Assembly (NCBI GenBank): GCA_927407015.1
Contig: CAKMJT010000046.1
Coordinates: forward strand, 1 to 37,062
Reading direction: 5' to 3'
Source: an uncultured Proteiniphilum sp.
GTDB lineage: Bacteria; Bacteroidota; Bacteroidia; Bacteroidales; Dysgonomonadaceae
DNA: 37,062 nt
Made by a program: the position numbers and the translations under genes. The notes beneath the pieces were generated by a model. It ran no database searches and was not told where the DNA came from. It saw nothing but the letters and a program-made list of their open reading frames with translations. Below, piece by piece: positions 14,077 to 23,018 of the stretch (its first letter is position 1; every line of letters begins with the position of its first letter).

Positions 14077-16626
14077 CTACTTCGTCTGAATCGTCACCGA
14101 TGCTTTTTGCAGTCCCTTGGCATTGGCCTGCAGGGTAATCGTACCCGGTTTCTCCGATGATTCCACGATGGCCACCAGCTTGCCATTGAAGAGATGCATC
14201 CTCGGCAGGTGGAACAGATCGAGACTGGTGGGATCACCGTTGGCCCCGGTGCGGTAGCTGCCTGCACCGTTCACGGTGAAGGTGACCAGTTCATTGACGT
14301 TGGGACAGGGGTTACCGTTTCGGTCGACCACCGAGACGGTGATGAACGAGAGATCTTTGCCGTCGGCACTGATCACCTCACGGTCTGCCTCCAGCACCAG
14401 ATGGTGCGGCTTGCCGGCCGTGCGCAGCTCTTTCGTGGCAGCCACGTTCCCGTTCTCATCATATGCCACCACCTTCACGGTACCCGGTTCGTACTTCGTA
14501 TCCATCCACATCAGGCGGTAGCGCTTCTGCCGCTCCAGCGACTGCTGTGCTTCTTTGCTGTAGCTTCCCTCCAGCGGGATGGAGAGATCTTTCGTCCGCC
14601 TGCCCTGGCTCTTGCCATTGATGAAGAGTTCTGCCGACGGATGGTTGGTATAGACAAAAACGGGCGTAACCTCACCTTCGCGGCCCTCCCAGTTCCAGTG
14701 GGGAAGAATATGGAGTGTCTCCTCATCCTTGTTCCAGTGACTGCGATAGAGATAAAAACGGTCCTTGGGAATACCGGCCAGGTCCACGGCGCCAAAGAGG
14801 GAGCTGTGACTGGGCCAGTGGCTGTAGTAGGGTGTGGGCTCACCCAGGTAGTCGAAGCCCGTCCATATAAACTCGCCCAGGGTATAATACAGCTCTTCAT
14901 GCTGGATGAAATCATCTTCCGGCAGGTTCGACCAGCTGGCATGCTCCAGGTCGTAGGAGGAGGCCTGGTTGTCGTCGTACATCGCCATCGCCTTCCGCTC
15001 CACCGGAAATTTATAGACCCCGCGTGAGCTTAAAGCGGATGTTGTCTCACTTCCCAGCACAATCTGCTGCGGCAGTTTCTCATAAGCCTCCTGATAGCGG
15101 AAAGAACGGTAGTTGAAACCCGGCACATCCATAATAGCTGCCATATGGTTGGAGAAGACCTGATCCACGCGGTCCATGCCGTTGGTGACAGGGCGGGTGG
15201 GATCTTCACGGTGACAGATATCCTGCAGGAAACGGGCCACCTTTGCGCCCTGGGGATTGCTCTGCTCCTCCACCTCATTGCCGATGCTCCACATTATCAC
15301 ACTCGGGTTGTTGCGGTAGTGGTGCAGCACGTTGGTCACATCCTTCTCTGCCCACTCTATGAAATAACGGTTGTAGCCGTTCTTCACCTTGGGGATGGCC
15401 CACTCGTCGAACGTCTCCACCATCAGCATCATCCCCATCTCATCGGCAATACGTACATACTCCGGTGCGGGCATGTTATGCGATGTACGGATGGCGTTTA
15501 CACCCATGTCCTGCATGATGCGTATCTGGCGGCGGACGGCAGCCTCGTTCACCGCACCGCCAAGGGGGCCCAGGTCGTGGTGCAGACAGACACCCTGAAA
15601 CTTGATCTTCCGCCCGTTCAGGTAGAAACCGTCGTCGGCACGCAGGTCGATGGTGCGTATGCCGAAAGGGGTCGTGTAATTGTCGACGGCATGGGCAATC
15701 TCTTCGCAGATGTTTTTGCCGTCCTCACTCTTCTCTTTCCGCTCACCCTTGATCAGTTGTGAGCGCAACTCGTAAAGGTTGGGTTGTTGCAGATCCCAAA
15801 GTTGCGGATCCTCCACGACCAGCATCTGTTCCAACTCATCGCCGTCGAACCGTGTGAACGCATCTTCTCTTTCGGCTATCACCTTCCCGGAGGGGTCGAC
15901 GATCGAGGTCTTAAGCTTGATAAAATTATTTTCGGTGAACCCTTCTCCGCGATGCACCCTGGTACGCACCTTCACCCGTGCAAACTCATCATTCACCTCC
16001 GGCGTAGTTACATAGGTTCCCCATATGGGAATATGCGTTTCATTCGTTGTAATAAGATGCACGTTGCGGTAGAGTCCCGCACCGGGGTACCAGCGTGACT
16101 GTTCATCGAAGTTCTCCAGCCGTACCGACAGACTGTTCTCCTTCCCATCAACGTTGATCAGACCGGTGATATCGAAATAGAAGGTGTTGTAGCCATTGGG
16201 CCAGTAACCCGCCTCTTTACCGTTCACATAGATGCGGGCGTTGCTCATGGCTCCGTCAAACTGAACGGTTACCATCTTCCCTTTCGAATAATCGGGTATC
16301 GAGAAATTGGTTCGATACCACCCCACCCCGGTGAAAGGAAGTCCGCCGGTACGCCCGTAGTGCTCAATGGCGGTAGTCTGTCCATCCTGTACGATGGGCA
16401 TTCGCTGCATGTCGTTGGCTTTATCGAAAGGACCATAGATGGCCCAGTCGTGCGGCACCCTGACCGTCTGCCAGCTGCTGTCGTCGAAATCGTCTTCCGA
16501 TGCACGAGGGTTGTCTTCCCGCGTGAACTTCCACCCCTTCTCCAGGGTGACCTGCGTCCGGCTCTGTCCCCATGCCTGCATAAGCCCGGCCATCAAGACG
16601 ATGCTAATAAAAATCGTTCTTTTCAT
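14077..16626 (-). CDS. Secreted glycoside hydrolase family 2 (beta-galactosidase-like)
   Basis: 849 residues. After a signal peptide (about 1-20) come the GH2 jelly-roll sugar-binding domain (WKFTREDNPRASEDDFDDSS, VRVPHDWAI, about 30-195), an Ig-like domain (to about 325), and the TIM barrel beginning PFGIRTIDLRADDGFYLNGR. Acid/base E451 is in WSIGNEVEEQ and the proposed nucleophile E527 is in VLGSETTSA. TLGEFIWTGFDYLGEPTPY and the C-terminal Ig-like domains (DUF4982 type) follow. Family members cleave terminal beta-galactosides, beta-glucuronides or beta-mannosides, so the exact sugar is undecided. It probably works in the periplasm with the SusC/SusD pair downstream. It starts only 54 bases after the class I fumarase stop with no terminator or promoter motif between them, so read-through is possible. 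Confidence 0.9.
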   Translation of the reverse strand: MKRTIFISIVLMAGLMQAWGQSRTQVTLEKGWKFTREDNPRASEDDFDDSSWQTVRVPHDWAIYGPFDKANDMQRMPIVQDGQTTAIEHYGRTGGLPFTGVGWYRTNFSIPDYSKGKMVTVQFDGAMSNARIYVNGKEAGYWPNGYNTFYFDITGLINVDGKENSLSVRLENFDEQSRWYPGAGLYRNVHLITTNETHIPIWGTYVTTPEVNDEFARVKVRTRVHRGEGFTENNFIKLKTSIVDPSGKVIAEREDAFTRFDGDELEQMLVVEDPQLWDLQQPNLYELRSQLIKGERKEKSEDGKNICEEIAHAVDNYTTPFGIRTIDLRADDGFYLNGRKIKFQGVCLHHDLGPLGGAVNEAAVRRQIRIMQDMGVNAIRTSHNMPAPEYVRIADEMGMMLMVETFDEWAIPKVKNGYNRYFIEWAEKDVTNVLHHYRNNPSVIMWSIGNEVEEQSNPQGAKVARFLQDICHREDPTRPVTNGMDRVDQVFSNHMAAIMDVPGFNYRSFRYQEAYEKLPQQIVLGSETTSALSSRGVYKFPVERKAMAMYDDNQASSYDLEHASWSNLPEDDFIQHEELYYTLGEFIWTGFDYLGEPTPYYSHWPSHSSLFGAVDLAGIPKDRFYLYRSHWNKDEETLHILPHWNWEGREGEVTPVFVYTNHPSAELFINGKSQGRRTKDLSIPLEGSYSKEAQQSLERQKRYRLMWMDTKYEPGTVKVVAYDENGNVAATKELRTAGKPHHLVLEADREVISADGKDLSFITVSVVDRNGNPCPNVNELVTFTVNGAGSYRTGANGDPTSLDLFHLPRMHLFNGKLVAIVESSEKPGTITLQANAKGLQKASVTIQTK

Positions 16627-16680
16627 CCTCTGCTTTATTTGATTAATTCTAATCGCTTATCGCTTACAGCTTACAGCTAT

Positions 16681-18321
16681 CTAGCTGAACGAACAGTTGG
16701 GTTGCGTCACAACCTGAAAGAAGTCGTTCCCTTTGTCATCCACCAGAATAAACGCGGGGAAGTCCTCCACCTCTATCTTCCAGATCGCCTCCATCCCCAG
16801 CTCGGGGTACTCCACGCACTCCAGGCTTCGGATGCTGTTCTGCGCCAGGATGGCTGCGGGGCCGCCGATACTACCCAGATAGAAGCCGCCATGCTTCCGG
16901 CAGGCGTCGGTCACCTGCTGACTGCGGTTGCCCTTGGCCAGCATGATCATGCTGCCGCCGTGCGACTGGAACAAGTCGACGTAAGAGTCCATGCGTCCTG
17001 CCGTGGTGGGCCCCATCGATCCGGAGGCATACCCAGCAGGGGTCTTCGCGGGACCGGCATAGTAGATAGGGTGATCCTTGATATACTGCGGCAGGTCCTC
17101 ACCGCGGTCGATGCGCTCCTTGAGCTTCGCATGGGCGATGTCGCGACCCACGATGATGGTACCGTTGAGTGATAGACGGGTGGAAACCGGATATTTGGAG
17201 AGCTCGGCGAGGATCTCGTTCATGGACCTGTTCAGATCGATCTTCACACCGCCACCTTCGCCTGCTTCACGGTATTCCTCCGGTATCAGCCGTGCAGGAT
17301 TATCCTCCAGCTTCTCAATCCAGATGCCGTCGCGGTTGATCTTCGCTTTGATGTTGCGGTCGGCCGAGCAGGAAACCCCCATCCCCACGGGACAAGAGGC
17401 GCCGTGACGTGGGAGGCGGATCACCCGCACGTCGTGTGCAAAATATTTTCCGCCGAACTGCGCACCCAGGCCCAGTTCCTCGGAGGCCTTCTTCAGCCGC
17501 TCTTCCAGCTCAATGTCGCGGAAAGCCTGACCCAGCTCGTTTCCTTCCGTGGGCAGGTTGTCGTAATACTTGGCCGATGCCAGCTTCACCGTCTTCAGGT
17601 TGGCCTCTGCCGAGGTGCCGCCAATCACGAAGGCGATGTGATAGGGAGGGCAGGCTGCCGTACCCAGCGATTTCATTTTTTCGATCAGGAAATTTTCCAG
17701 CTTACCCGGTGTGAGCAATGCCTTTGTCTCCTGGTAGAGATAGGTCTTGTTGGCTGAACCGCCTCCCTTGGCAATACAGAGGAAGTTGTATTCATTTCCC
17801 GGGACGGCATACAGATCTATCTGGGCGGGAAGGTTGGTACCTGTATTCACCTCATCGTACATGTTCAGTGCTGCATTCTGGGAGTAACGCAGATTCTCGT
17901 TGATGAAGGTGTTGTAGACCCCCAGCGAGAGCGCCTCTTCATCGTTGCCGTCGGTCCATACCTGCTGTCCCTTCTTGCCCATGATAATGGCAGTGCCGGT
18001 GTCCTGACAGAAGGGAAGAATCCCTTTTGCCGATATCTCTGCGTTGCGCAGGAAGGTGAGCGCCACGAACTTGTCGTTTTCACTTGCTTCTGGATCGGAC
18101 AGGATTTTCGCTACCTGTGCCTGATGTTCGGGACGAAGCAGGAACTCCACATCACGGAAGGCTGTCTGAGCCAGCAGCGTTAATCCCTCTTTGGAAACTT
18201 TCAGCATCTCCTTTCCTTCAAATTCCGACACAGAGACGTGCTCTTTTGTGAGCAGATAATACTCCGTCTGATCCTTCGACAGGGGGAAAGGGGCCTGATA
18301 CTGGAATGGTTTGTTTGTCAT
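16681..18321 (-). CDS. fumB: Fumarate hydratase class I, [4Fe-4S] (FumA/FumB type)
   Basis: 546 residues, close to E. coli FumA/FumB in length and numbering. It interconverts fumarate and L-malate in the reductive branch of the TCA cycle leading to succinate. The cluster cysteines fall at C105 ([10 protein letters not shown]), C224 (TAACPPYH) and C318 ([10 protein letters not shown]), the same positions as in E. coli. The C-terminal beta domain ([26 protein letters not shown]) is complete. The enzyme is oxygen-sensitive. A -7 element lies at 18378-18385. It is followed by the GH2 gene and preceded by an oxygen-stable class II fumarase, so two unrelated isozymes sit side by side. Confidence 0.95.
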   Translation of the reverse strand: MTNKPFQYQAPFPLSKDQTEYYLLTKEHVSVSEFEGKEMLKVSKEGLTLLAQTAFRDVEFLLRPEHQAQVAKILSDPEASENDKFVALTFLRNAEISAKGILPFCQDTGTAIIMGKKGQQVWTDGNDEEALSLGVYNTFINENLRYSQNAALNMYDEVNTGTNLPAQIDLYAVPGNEYNFLCIAKGGGSANKTYLYQETKALLTPGKLENFLIEKMKSLGTAACPPYHIAFVIGGTSAEANLKTVKLASAKYYDNLPTEGNELGQAFRDIELEERLKKASEELGLGAQFGGKYFAHDVRVIRLPRHGASCPVGMGVSCSADRNIKAKINRDGIWIEKLEDNPARLIPEEYREAGEGGGVKIDLNRSMNEILAELSKYPVSTRLSLNGTIIVGRDIAHAKLKERIDRGEDLPQYIKDHPIYYAGPAKTPAGYASGSMGPTTAGRMDSYVDLFQSHGGSMIMLAKGNRSQQVTDACRKHGGFYLGSIGGPAAILAQNSIRSLECVEYPELGMEAIWKIEVEDFPAFILVDDKGNDFFQVVTQPNCSFS

Positions 18322-18377
18322 AAATGATTTGTATTGTTTGTTTGGATGCTAACTATCCGGTTTTATGTTTGAAGAGG

Positions 18378-18385
18378 CAAAAATA
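18378..18385 (-). promoter_or_regulatory. -7 promoter element of class I fumarase
   Basis: TATTTTTG on the minus strand fits TAnnTTTG, 57 bases upstream of the start codon. It lies immediately after the terminator of fumC. Confidence 0.5.
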
Positions 18386-18390
18386 CAAAG

Positions 18391-18418
18391 AAAAAACGGC
18401 ACCCGAAAACGATGCCGT
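18391..18418 (-). terminator. Terminator of fumC
   Basis: Stem ACGGCA / TGCCGT (18396-18401 with 18413-18418), with inner CG pairs. Read on the minus strand it is followed by six T (complement of 18391-18396). It is about 93 bases after the fumC stop. Confidence 0.75.
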
Positions 18419-18510
18419 CTATAATCATGCTGTATGAAGCGGCATCAGGTTCATAACACGATTGTCCTGCTGCTGAAACGACCCGTGGGAAATGTTGTCC
18501 GGTTAAATGG

Positions 18511-19917
18511 TCAATGATCGATGGGACCAGTCATCTCTTCGGGACGCACCCACCGGTCGAACTCTTCCGCCGTCACATACCCCAGACGTACCGCTTCCTC
18601 TTTCAGCGTGGTCCCGTTCCGGTGAGCCGCGTTGGCAATCTCGGCAGCTTTATAGTAACCGATGAGGGGATTGAGGGCGGTAACCAGCATCAGTGAGTTA
18701 TTGAGCAACTCTTTGATGCGCGGCCTGTTGGGTTCAATGCCCGACACGCAGTGGATATCGAACGAGAGGGCAGCATCGCCCAGCAGCTGCGCACTTTGCA
18801 GGAAGTTTGCCGCCATCACCGGTTTAAAGACATTAAGTTCGAAATGGCCCTGCATGCCTCCTACGGCGATTGCCATATCGTTCCCGATCACTTGGGCACA
18901 GACCATGGTGAGCGCCTCCGCCTGGGTGGGATTCACCTTTCCCGGCATGATGGACGATCCCGGCTCGTTGGCAGGGATCGTGATCTCACCGATGCCGCTC
19001 CTGGGTCCCGAGGCCAGCAGACGGATATCATTGGCAATCTTGTTGAGCGAGACGGCCACCTGTCTGAGTGCGCCATGCGTCTCCACAATGGCATCGTGAG
19101 CGGCCAGCGCTTCGAACTTGTTTCCGGCCGTCACAAAGGGAAGTCCAGTAAACACCGCGATATAGCGGGCTACGGTCACATCATAATTTTTCGGCGTGTT
19201 CAGTCCCGTGCCCACAGCCGTACCACCCAGTGCCAGCTCCGACAGGTGGGGCAGCGTGTTTTCGATGGCTTTAATGCCGAACGCCAGCTGCGCGGCATAA
19301 CCGCTGAACTCCTGTCCGAGGGTAAGCGGTGTGGCATCCATCAGATGAGTGCGTCCTATCTTCACCACACCGGCCATCTCCCGCGACCGGGCGGCCAGCG
19401 ACTGCTGCAGCTGACGCAGCCCGGGGAGGGTCACCTCCTCAATTTTTTGGTAGCAGGCGATGTGCATGGCGGTGGGGAACGTGTCGTTGGACGACTGCGA
19501 CTTGTTCACATCATCGTTGGGTTGCAGCGTTTGATCGCCTTCTCCGATTATTTTTCCGGCCAGCTGATGGGCACGGTTGGCAATCACCTCGTTCACGTTC
19601 ATGTTACTCTGTGTGCCCGACCCTGTCTGCCAGATAACCAGGGGAAACTGGTCGTCGTGTTTCCCATCGAGGATCTCGTCGCACACCCGTGCAATGAGGT
19701 CACGTTTTTCCCGCGACAAAACGCCCAGCTCATGATTGGCATAGGCAGCACCTTTTTTCAGCACGGCAAAGCCGTGGATGATCTCCTTCGGCATCGATGC
19801 CGGCGGCCCGATTTTGAAATTATTTCGCGACCGCTCTGTCTGGGCACCCCACAACCTGTCGGCAGGTACCTTCACTGCTCCCATTGTATCCTTTTCTGTT
19901 CTATATTGCATACTCAC
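18511..19917 (-). CDS. fumC: Fumarate hydratase class II
   Basis: 468 residues of the aspartase/fumarase superfamily. Landmarks: [14 protein letters not shown] (about 98-111), [11 protein letters not shown] (142-152), H191 in [10 protein letters not shown], and the signature [11 protein letters not shown] (320-330) with the catalytic Ser at about 321-322 on a flexible loop. This fold also includes aspartase and argininosuccinate lyase; the [15 protein letters not shown] stretch and the C-terminus argue for FumC. It needs no iron and tolerates oxygen, which complements the Fe-S enzyme downstream. Each gene has its own -7 element, and a terminator separates them, so they are regulated separately. 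Confidence 0.95.
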   Translation of the reverse strand: MSMQYRTEKDTMGAVKVPADRLWGAQTERSRNNFKIGPPASMPKEIIHGFAVLKKGAAYANHELGVLSREKRDLIARVCDEILDGKHDDQFPLVIWQTGSGTQSNMNVNEVIANRAHQLAGKIIGEGDQTLQPNDDVNKSQSSNDTFPTAMHIACYQKIEEVTLPGLRQLQQSLAARSREMAGVVKIGRTHLMDATPLTLGQEFSGYAAQLAFGIKAIENTLPHLSELALGGTAVGTGLNTPKNYDVTVARYIAVFTGLPFVTAGNKFEALAAHDAIVETHGALRQVAVSLNKIANDIRLLASGPRSGIGEITIPANEPGSSIMPGKVNPTQAEALTMVCAQVIGNDMAIAVGGMQGHFELNVFKPVMAANFLQSAQLLGDAALSFDIHCVSGIEPNRPRIKELLNNSLMLVTALNPLIGYYKAAEIANAAHRNGTTLKEEAVRLGYVTAEEFDRWVRPEEMTGPIDH

Positions 19918-19968
19918 TGCTGTTTACTGTTTATTATTACTGACCGCTGATCTGCATGGCCCATTCTT

Positions 19969-19976
19969 CAAAAATA
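19969..19976 (-). promoter_or_regulatory. -7 promoter element of fumC
   Basis: TATTTTTG on the minus strand, 51 bases upstream of the fumC ATG at 19917. Confidence 0.45.
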
Positions 19977-20102
19977 CAAAAAAACAACGAAAAAAGGGTT
20001 GTTATCCCGGAAACCTTTAATCTGCTGATAAAAAGAATATTATTCCTCAAGGCAGGCAGAGCTACCTTTACGAGCAGGTACAAAACAGGTATGCTTCAAG
20101 CT

Positions 20103-20127
20103 ATTATTTATACCAATTATAAATAAT
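20103..20127. promoter_or_regulatory. Palindromic operator candidate upstream of feoAB
   Basis: A perfect 10-bp inverted repeat, ATTATTTATA and TATAAATAAT, separated by CCAAT. Its right arm lies about 16 bases before the -7 element, so it overlaps the -33 region. Its AT-rich dyad and position resemble a Fur- or DtxR-type iron operator; the regulator is inferred. Confidence 0.45.
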
Positions 20128-20142
20128 GCAGAGAAAATGATG

Positions 20143-20150
20143 TATCTTTG
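20143..20150 (+). promoter_or_regulatory. -7 promoter element of feoAB
   Basis: TATCTTTG matches TAnnTTTG exactly. It lies downstream of an alternative ATG at 20137, which shows that the true start is the ATG at 20179, itself preceded by AAGGA at 20169-20173. Confidence 0.65.
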
Positions 20151-20178
20151 CAAACCAAAACAGAGAGTAAGGACATCT

Positions 20179-22671
20179 ATGCGTCTTTCAGAACTACATA
20201 CCGGTCATAAGGCATATATCATCAGGGTAAACGGCAACGGTGCCTTCAGGAAACGAATCCTGGAGATGGGCTTCGTGCGCGGCCAGGAGGTGAGGTCTGT
20301 CCTGAATGCACCACTGAAAGACCCCATCAAGTATGAGATCATGGAGTATGAGGTATCCCTGCGCCGCAGCGAGGCGGTGATGGTTGAGATATCGGTACTC
20401 GAGGCTGATGCCGGAAAAAACGGTGCTGCCACAGATGACCTGCTCCCTCCCGATGAGAGTGAGCACAACGTTAACGGTAAAGGGCATCCCATCAGTCACG
20501 ACGGTGAGCAGCTGCATCAGCAGGAGAAAAATATCAAGGTAGCATTGGCAGGGAACCCGAATGCAGGTAAGACCTCCATCTTCAACCTGGCATCCGGAGG
20601 ACACGAACGTGTAGGCAACTACGGCGGCGTGACGGTCAATTCCAAAGAAGGGACCCTGCAGCACAACGGATACACCTTCCGGCTGGTCGATCTTCCCGGC
20701 ACCTATTCCCTTTCTGCCTACACCCCCGAAGAGCTGTTTGTCCGGAAGCATCTCCTGGAGGAGAAGCCTGATGTCATCATCAATGTGGTATCGGCATCAG
20801 CCCTGGAGCGAAACCTCTATCTCACGACCGAGCTGATCGACCTGGAAGTGCCGATGGTGATCGCGCTGAACATGTACGACGAGTTGGAACAAAGTGGACG
20901 TACTTTCGACCACAGAACCTTCTCCGACCTCATCAACACCCCCATCATCCCCACGGTAGGGAAAAGGGGTGAAGGGATCCCTCAGCTACTGGAAAAGGTG
21001 ATCGCTGTTTACAGAGAGGGAAAAAAAGAGAGTGTGCAGATTCCTTACGGACGGGTGCTGGAGAAATCGATCTCGGTGATGGAGCGGGAAATACGGCCCG
21101 TAGATACGTCAAAATGGAACATGCCGCTCCGGTATATCTGTGTCAAGCTGCTGGAGGGAGATCAGGATGTAGAGAAGCATGTGCACGAACTGCCCGGGCA
21201 TGAGGCGATCTCAGCACGCCGGGACAAGGAGCGTGTATACATCGAAAAGCTGTTGCGCGAAGATCCTGAGTCGGCCTTCACCAATGCCCGCTATGGGTTC
21301 ATTGCGGGAGGACTGAAGCAGACCCTCACGGAGAAGACGCAGTTCGCCGACAAGACGAAGCTGATAGACAGCCTCGTGACCCATAAATATCTTGGGTTCC
21401 CCCTCTTTTTCCTCTTCCTCTGGATCATGTTTGAGGCAACCTTCCACCTGGGAGGATATCCGATGGCGGGCATCGAGTGGCTGGTGGAGCAGCTGGGTAA
21501 TCTGTTCAGAAACAATATGGCGGAGGGACCGCTCAAGGATCTGATCGTGGATGGCATCATCGGCGGCGTGGGAGGGGTGATCGTCTTCCTGCCCAACATC
21601 GTGATACTCTATCTCTTTATTGCATTCATGGAGGACTCGGGCTACATGGCGCGGGCGGCCTTCATTATGGATAAGGTGATGCACAGGATCGGACTGCACG
21701 GCAAATCGTTCATCCCCCTGATCATGGGATTCGGCTGCAACGTGCCGGCAGTAATGGCAACCCGTACCATCGAGAGCCGCAGCAGCCGCATGATCACCAT
21801 GTTCATCGTACCGTTCATGTCGTGCAGCGCCCGCCTGCCGGTATATATCCTTTTCGTGGGTACTTTTTTCCCTTCCCGGGCGAGCCTGGTACTGCTGGGA
21901 CTCTATATCTTCGGCATCCTTATCGCGGCCCTCACCGCACGACTGCTCCGCAGATCGGTCTTCAAGGAGGATGAGACACCTTTCGTGATGGAGCTGCCAC
22001 CCTACCGTATGCCCACACTCAAGTCGGTCTTCACCCACATGTGGGACCGGTCCCGCCAGTATCTCCAGAAGATGGGAGGGCCCATCCTGGTTGCCTCCAT
22101 CGTCATCTGGTTCCTGGGTTATTTCCCTCACAACAGGGAACGGGAAGCAGCGTACGATGCACAAATCGCGCAGATAGAGATGCAGCACAACAGCGGGGTG
22201 CTGGATGCCGCAGAACGGGAGAGCCTCATTGCCGAAGCAGCACATTCCCGCAAAACGGAGCATCAGGAGAACTCCTACATCGGCAGAATCGGCAAGTTCA
22301 TGGAACCGGCCATGCGTCCCCTCGGGTTCGACTGGAAGATATCGGTGAGCCTCCTTTCGGGGATGGCCGCCAAGGAGATTGTGATCAGCACCATGGGGGT
22401 GCTCTACACCGGCGACAGCGACGACCAGCAGTCGCTGCAGCAACGGTTGCAGGCAGAGACGTATGCCGACGGAACACCGATATTCACCACGCTGGTGATC
22501 ACCGGCTTTTTGTTATTCGTACTGATCTACTTCCCCTGTATTGCAACCATTGCAGCCATTAAGGAGGAATCCCATTCCTGGCGATGGGCGCTCTTCAGCG
22601 TCTTCTACTCCACCGGCCTGGCCTGGTTTGTCGCCTTTCTGGTACATCAGGTGGGGAGCCTGTTCATCTGA
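20179..22671 (+). CDS. feoB: FeoA-FeoB fusion ferrous iron transporter
   Basis: 830 residues. Residues 1-72 are a FeoA SH3-like domain (MRLSELHTGHKAYI, RILEMGFVRGQEV). A charged linker leads to the FeoB G-domain with G1 GNPNAGKTS, G3 DLPGTYSLSAYTPEE and G4 NMYD. After a GDI-like helical region comes the membrane pore: FLPNIVILYLFIAFMEDSGYMARAAF, GFGCNVPAVMATRTIESR and the second Gate segment GMAAKEIVISTMGVLY. It imports Fe(II) across the inner membrane using GTP. The FeoA-FeoB fusion is usual in Bacteroidetes. The start at 20179 is chosen because the promoter element lies inside the longer frame. The Cys-rich partner gene follows at 22720. Confidence 0.95.
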   Translation: MRLSELHTGHKAYIIRVNGNGAFRKRILEMGFVRGQEVRSVLNAPLKDPIKYEIMEYEVSLRRSEAVMVEISVLEADAGKNGAATDDLLPPDESEHNVNGKGHPISHDGEQLHQQEKNIKVALAGNPNAGKTSIFNLASGGHERVGNYGGVTVNSKEGTLQHNGYTFRLVDLPGTYSLSAYTPEELFVRKHLLEEKPDVIINVVSASALERNLYLTTELIDLEVPMVIALNMYDELEQSGRTFDHRTFSDLINTPIIPTVGKRGEGIPQLLEKVIAVYREGKKESVQIPYGRVLEKSISVMEREIRPVDTSKWNMPLRYICVKLLEGDQDVEKHVHELPGHEAISARRDKERVYIEKLLREDPESAFTNARYGFIAGGLKQTLTEKTQFADKTKLIDSLVTHKYLGFPLFFLFLWIMFEATFHLGGYPMAGIEWLVEQLGNLFRNNMAEGPLKDLIVDGIIGGVGGVIVFLPNIVILYLFIAFMEDSGYMARAAFIMDKVMHRIGLHGKSFIPLIMGFGCNVPAVMATRTIESRSSRMITMFIVPFMSCSARLPVYILFVGTFFPSRASLVLLGLYIFGILIAALTARLLRRSVFKEDETPFVMELPPYRMPTLKSVFTHMWDRSRQYLQKMGGPILVASIVIWFLGYFPHNREREAAYDAQIAQIEMQHNSGVLDAAERESLIAEAAHSRKTEHQENSYIGRIGKFMEPAMRPLGFDWKISVSLLSGMAAKEIVISTMGVLYTGDSDDQQSLQQRLQAETYADGTPIFTTLVITGFLLFVLIYFPCIATIAAIKEESHSWRWALFSVFYSTGLAWFVAFLVHQVGSLFI

Positions 22672-22719
22672 GATTCACTGTCTGTCAAACTTTTTATTCA
22701 TTTATTTTGTTGTAAGATT

Positions 22720-22881
22720 ATGAACCTGCAATTTTTTATCGTCATCATCATCGGGATCATCGTGGGAATCATCCTCCTGCGTCAGATCTATCAGTTCTTT
22801 TTCACGAAAAAGGACTTCTCCCACTGCGGCGGATGCAATATGTGCGAGCTGCCGAAAAAAGAGTCCTCCACAGGATTATAG
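22720..22881 (+). CDS. FeoB-associated Cys-rich membrane protein
   Basis: A 53-residue gene. A single hydrophobic helix (about 4-20, FFIVIIIGIIVGIILL) is followed by a basic stretch and the motif HCGGCNMCE (C36, C39, C42) near the C-terminus. This is the layout of the FeoB-associated Cys-rich family (PF12669), which always follows feoB in Bacteroidetes and Firmicutes. A role in supplying or reducing iron at the inner membrane is presumed, not proven. It begins 48 bases after the feoB stop and is surely co-transcribed. Confidence 0.88.
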   Translation: MNLQFFIVIIIGIIVGIILLRQIYQFFFTKKDFSHCGGCNMCELPKKESSTGL

Positions 22882-22917
22882 TCTTGTTTCTCTATTCATC
22901 ACCACCGGATAACCCTC

Positions 22918-22956
22918 AAAAAAAATACCGATTGGGAAAATGGTTCCAATCGGTAT
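22918..22956 (-). terminator. Terminator between the feo operon and the acyl-CoA synthetase gene
   Basis: Perfect 11-bp stem ATACCGATTGG / CCAATCGGTAT (22925-22935 and 22946-22956). On the minus strand it is followed by eight T (complement of 22918-22925), so it ends the acyl-CoA synthetase transcript 63 bases past its stop. The same stem can form on the plus strand after the feo operon but has no T-run there. Confidence 0.88.
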
Positions 22957-23018
22957 TCATGCATCGCTGTTTGTCAAATAAAACACAAACAGTTGCAGTT
23001 GTTAAAATGACTCTGCCT

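Noticed and set aside
20194..22443. Long antisense frames opposite feoB, and similar ones opposite rlmD, fumC, GH2 and the acyl-CoA synthetase.
   Set aside because: They are shadows of GC-rich coding sequence: the translations have His/Arg/Gly-rich composition with no domains, while the sense strand holds complete, recognised genes.
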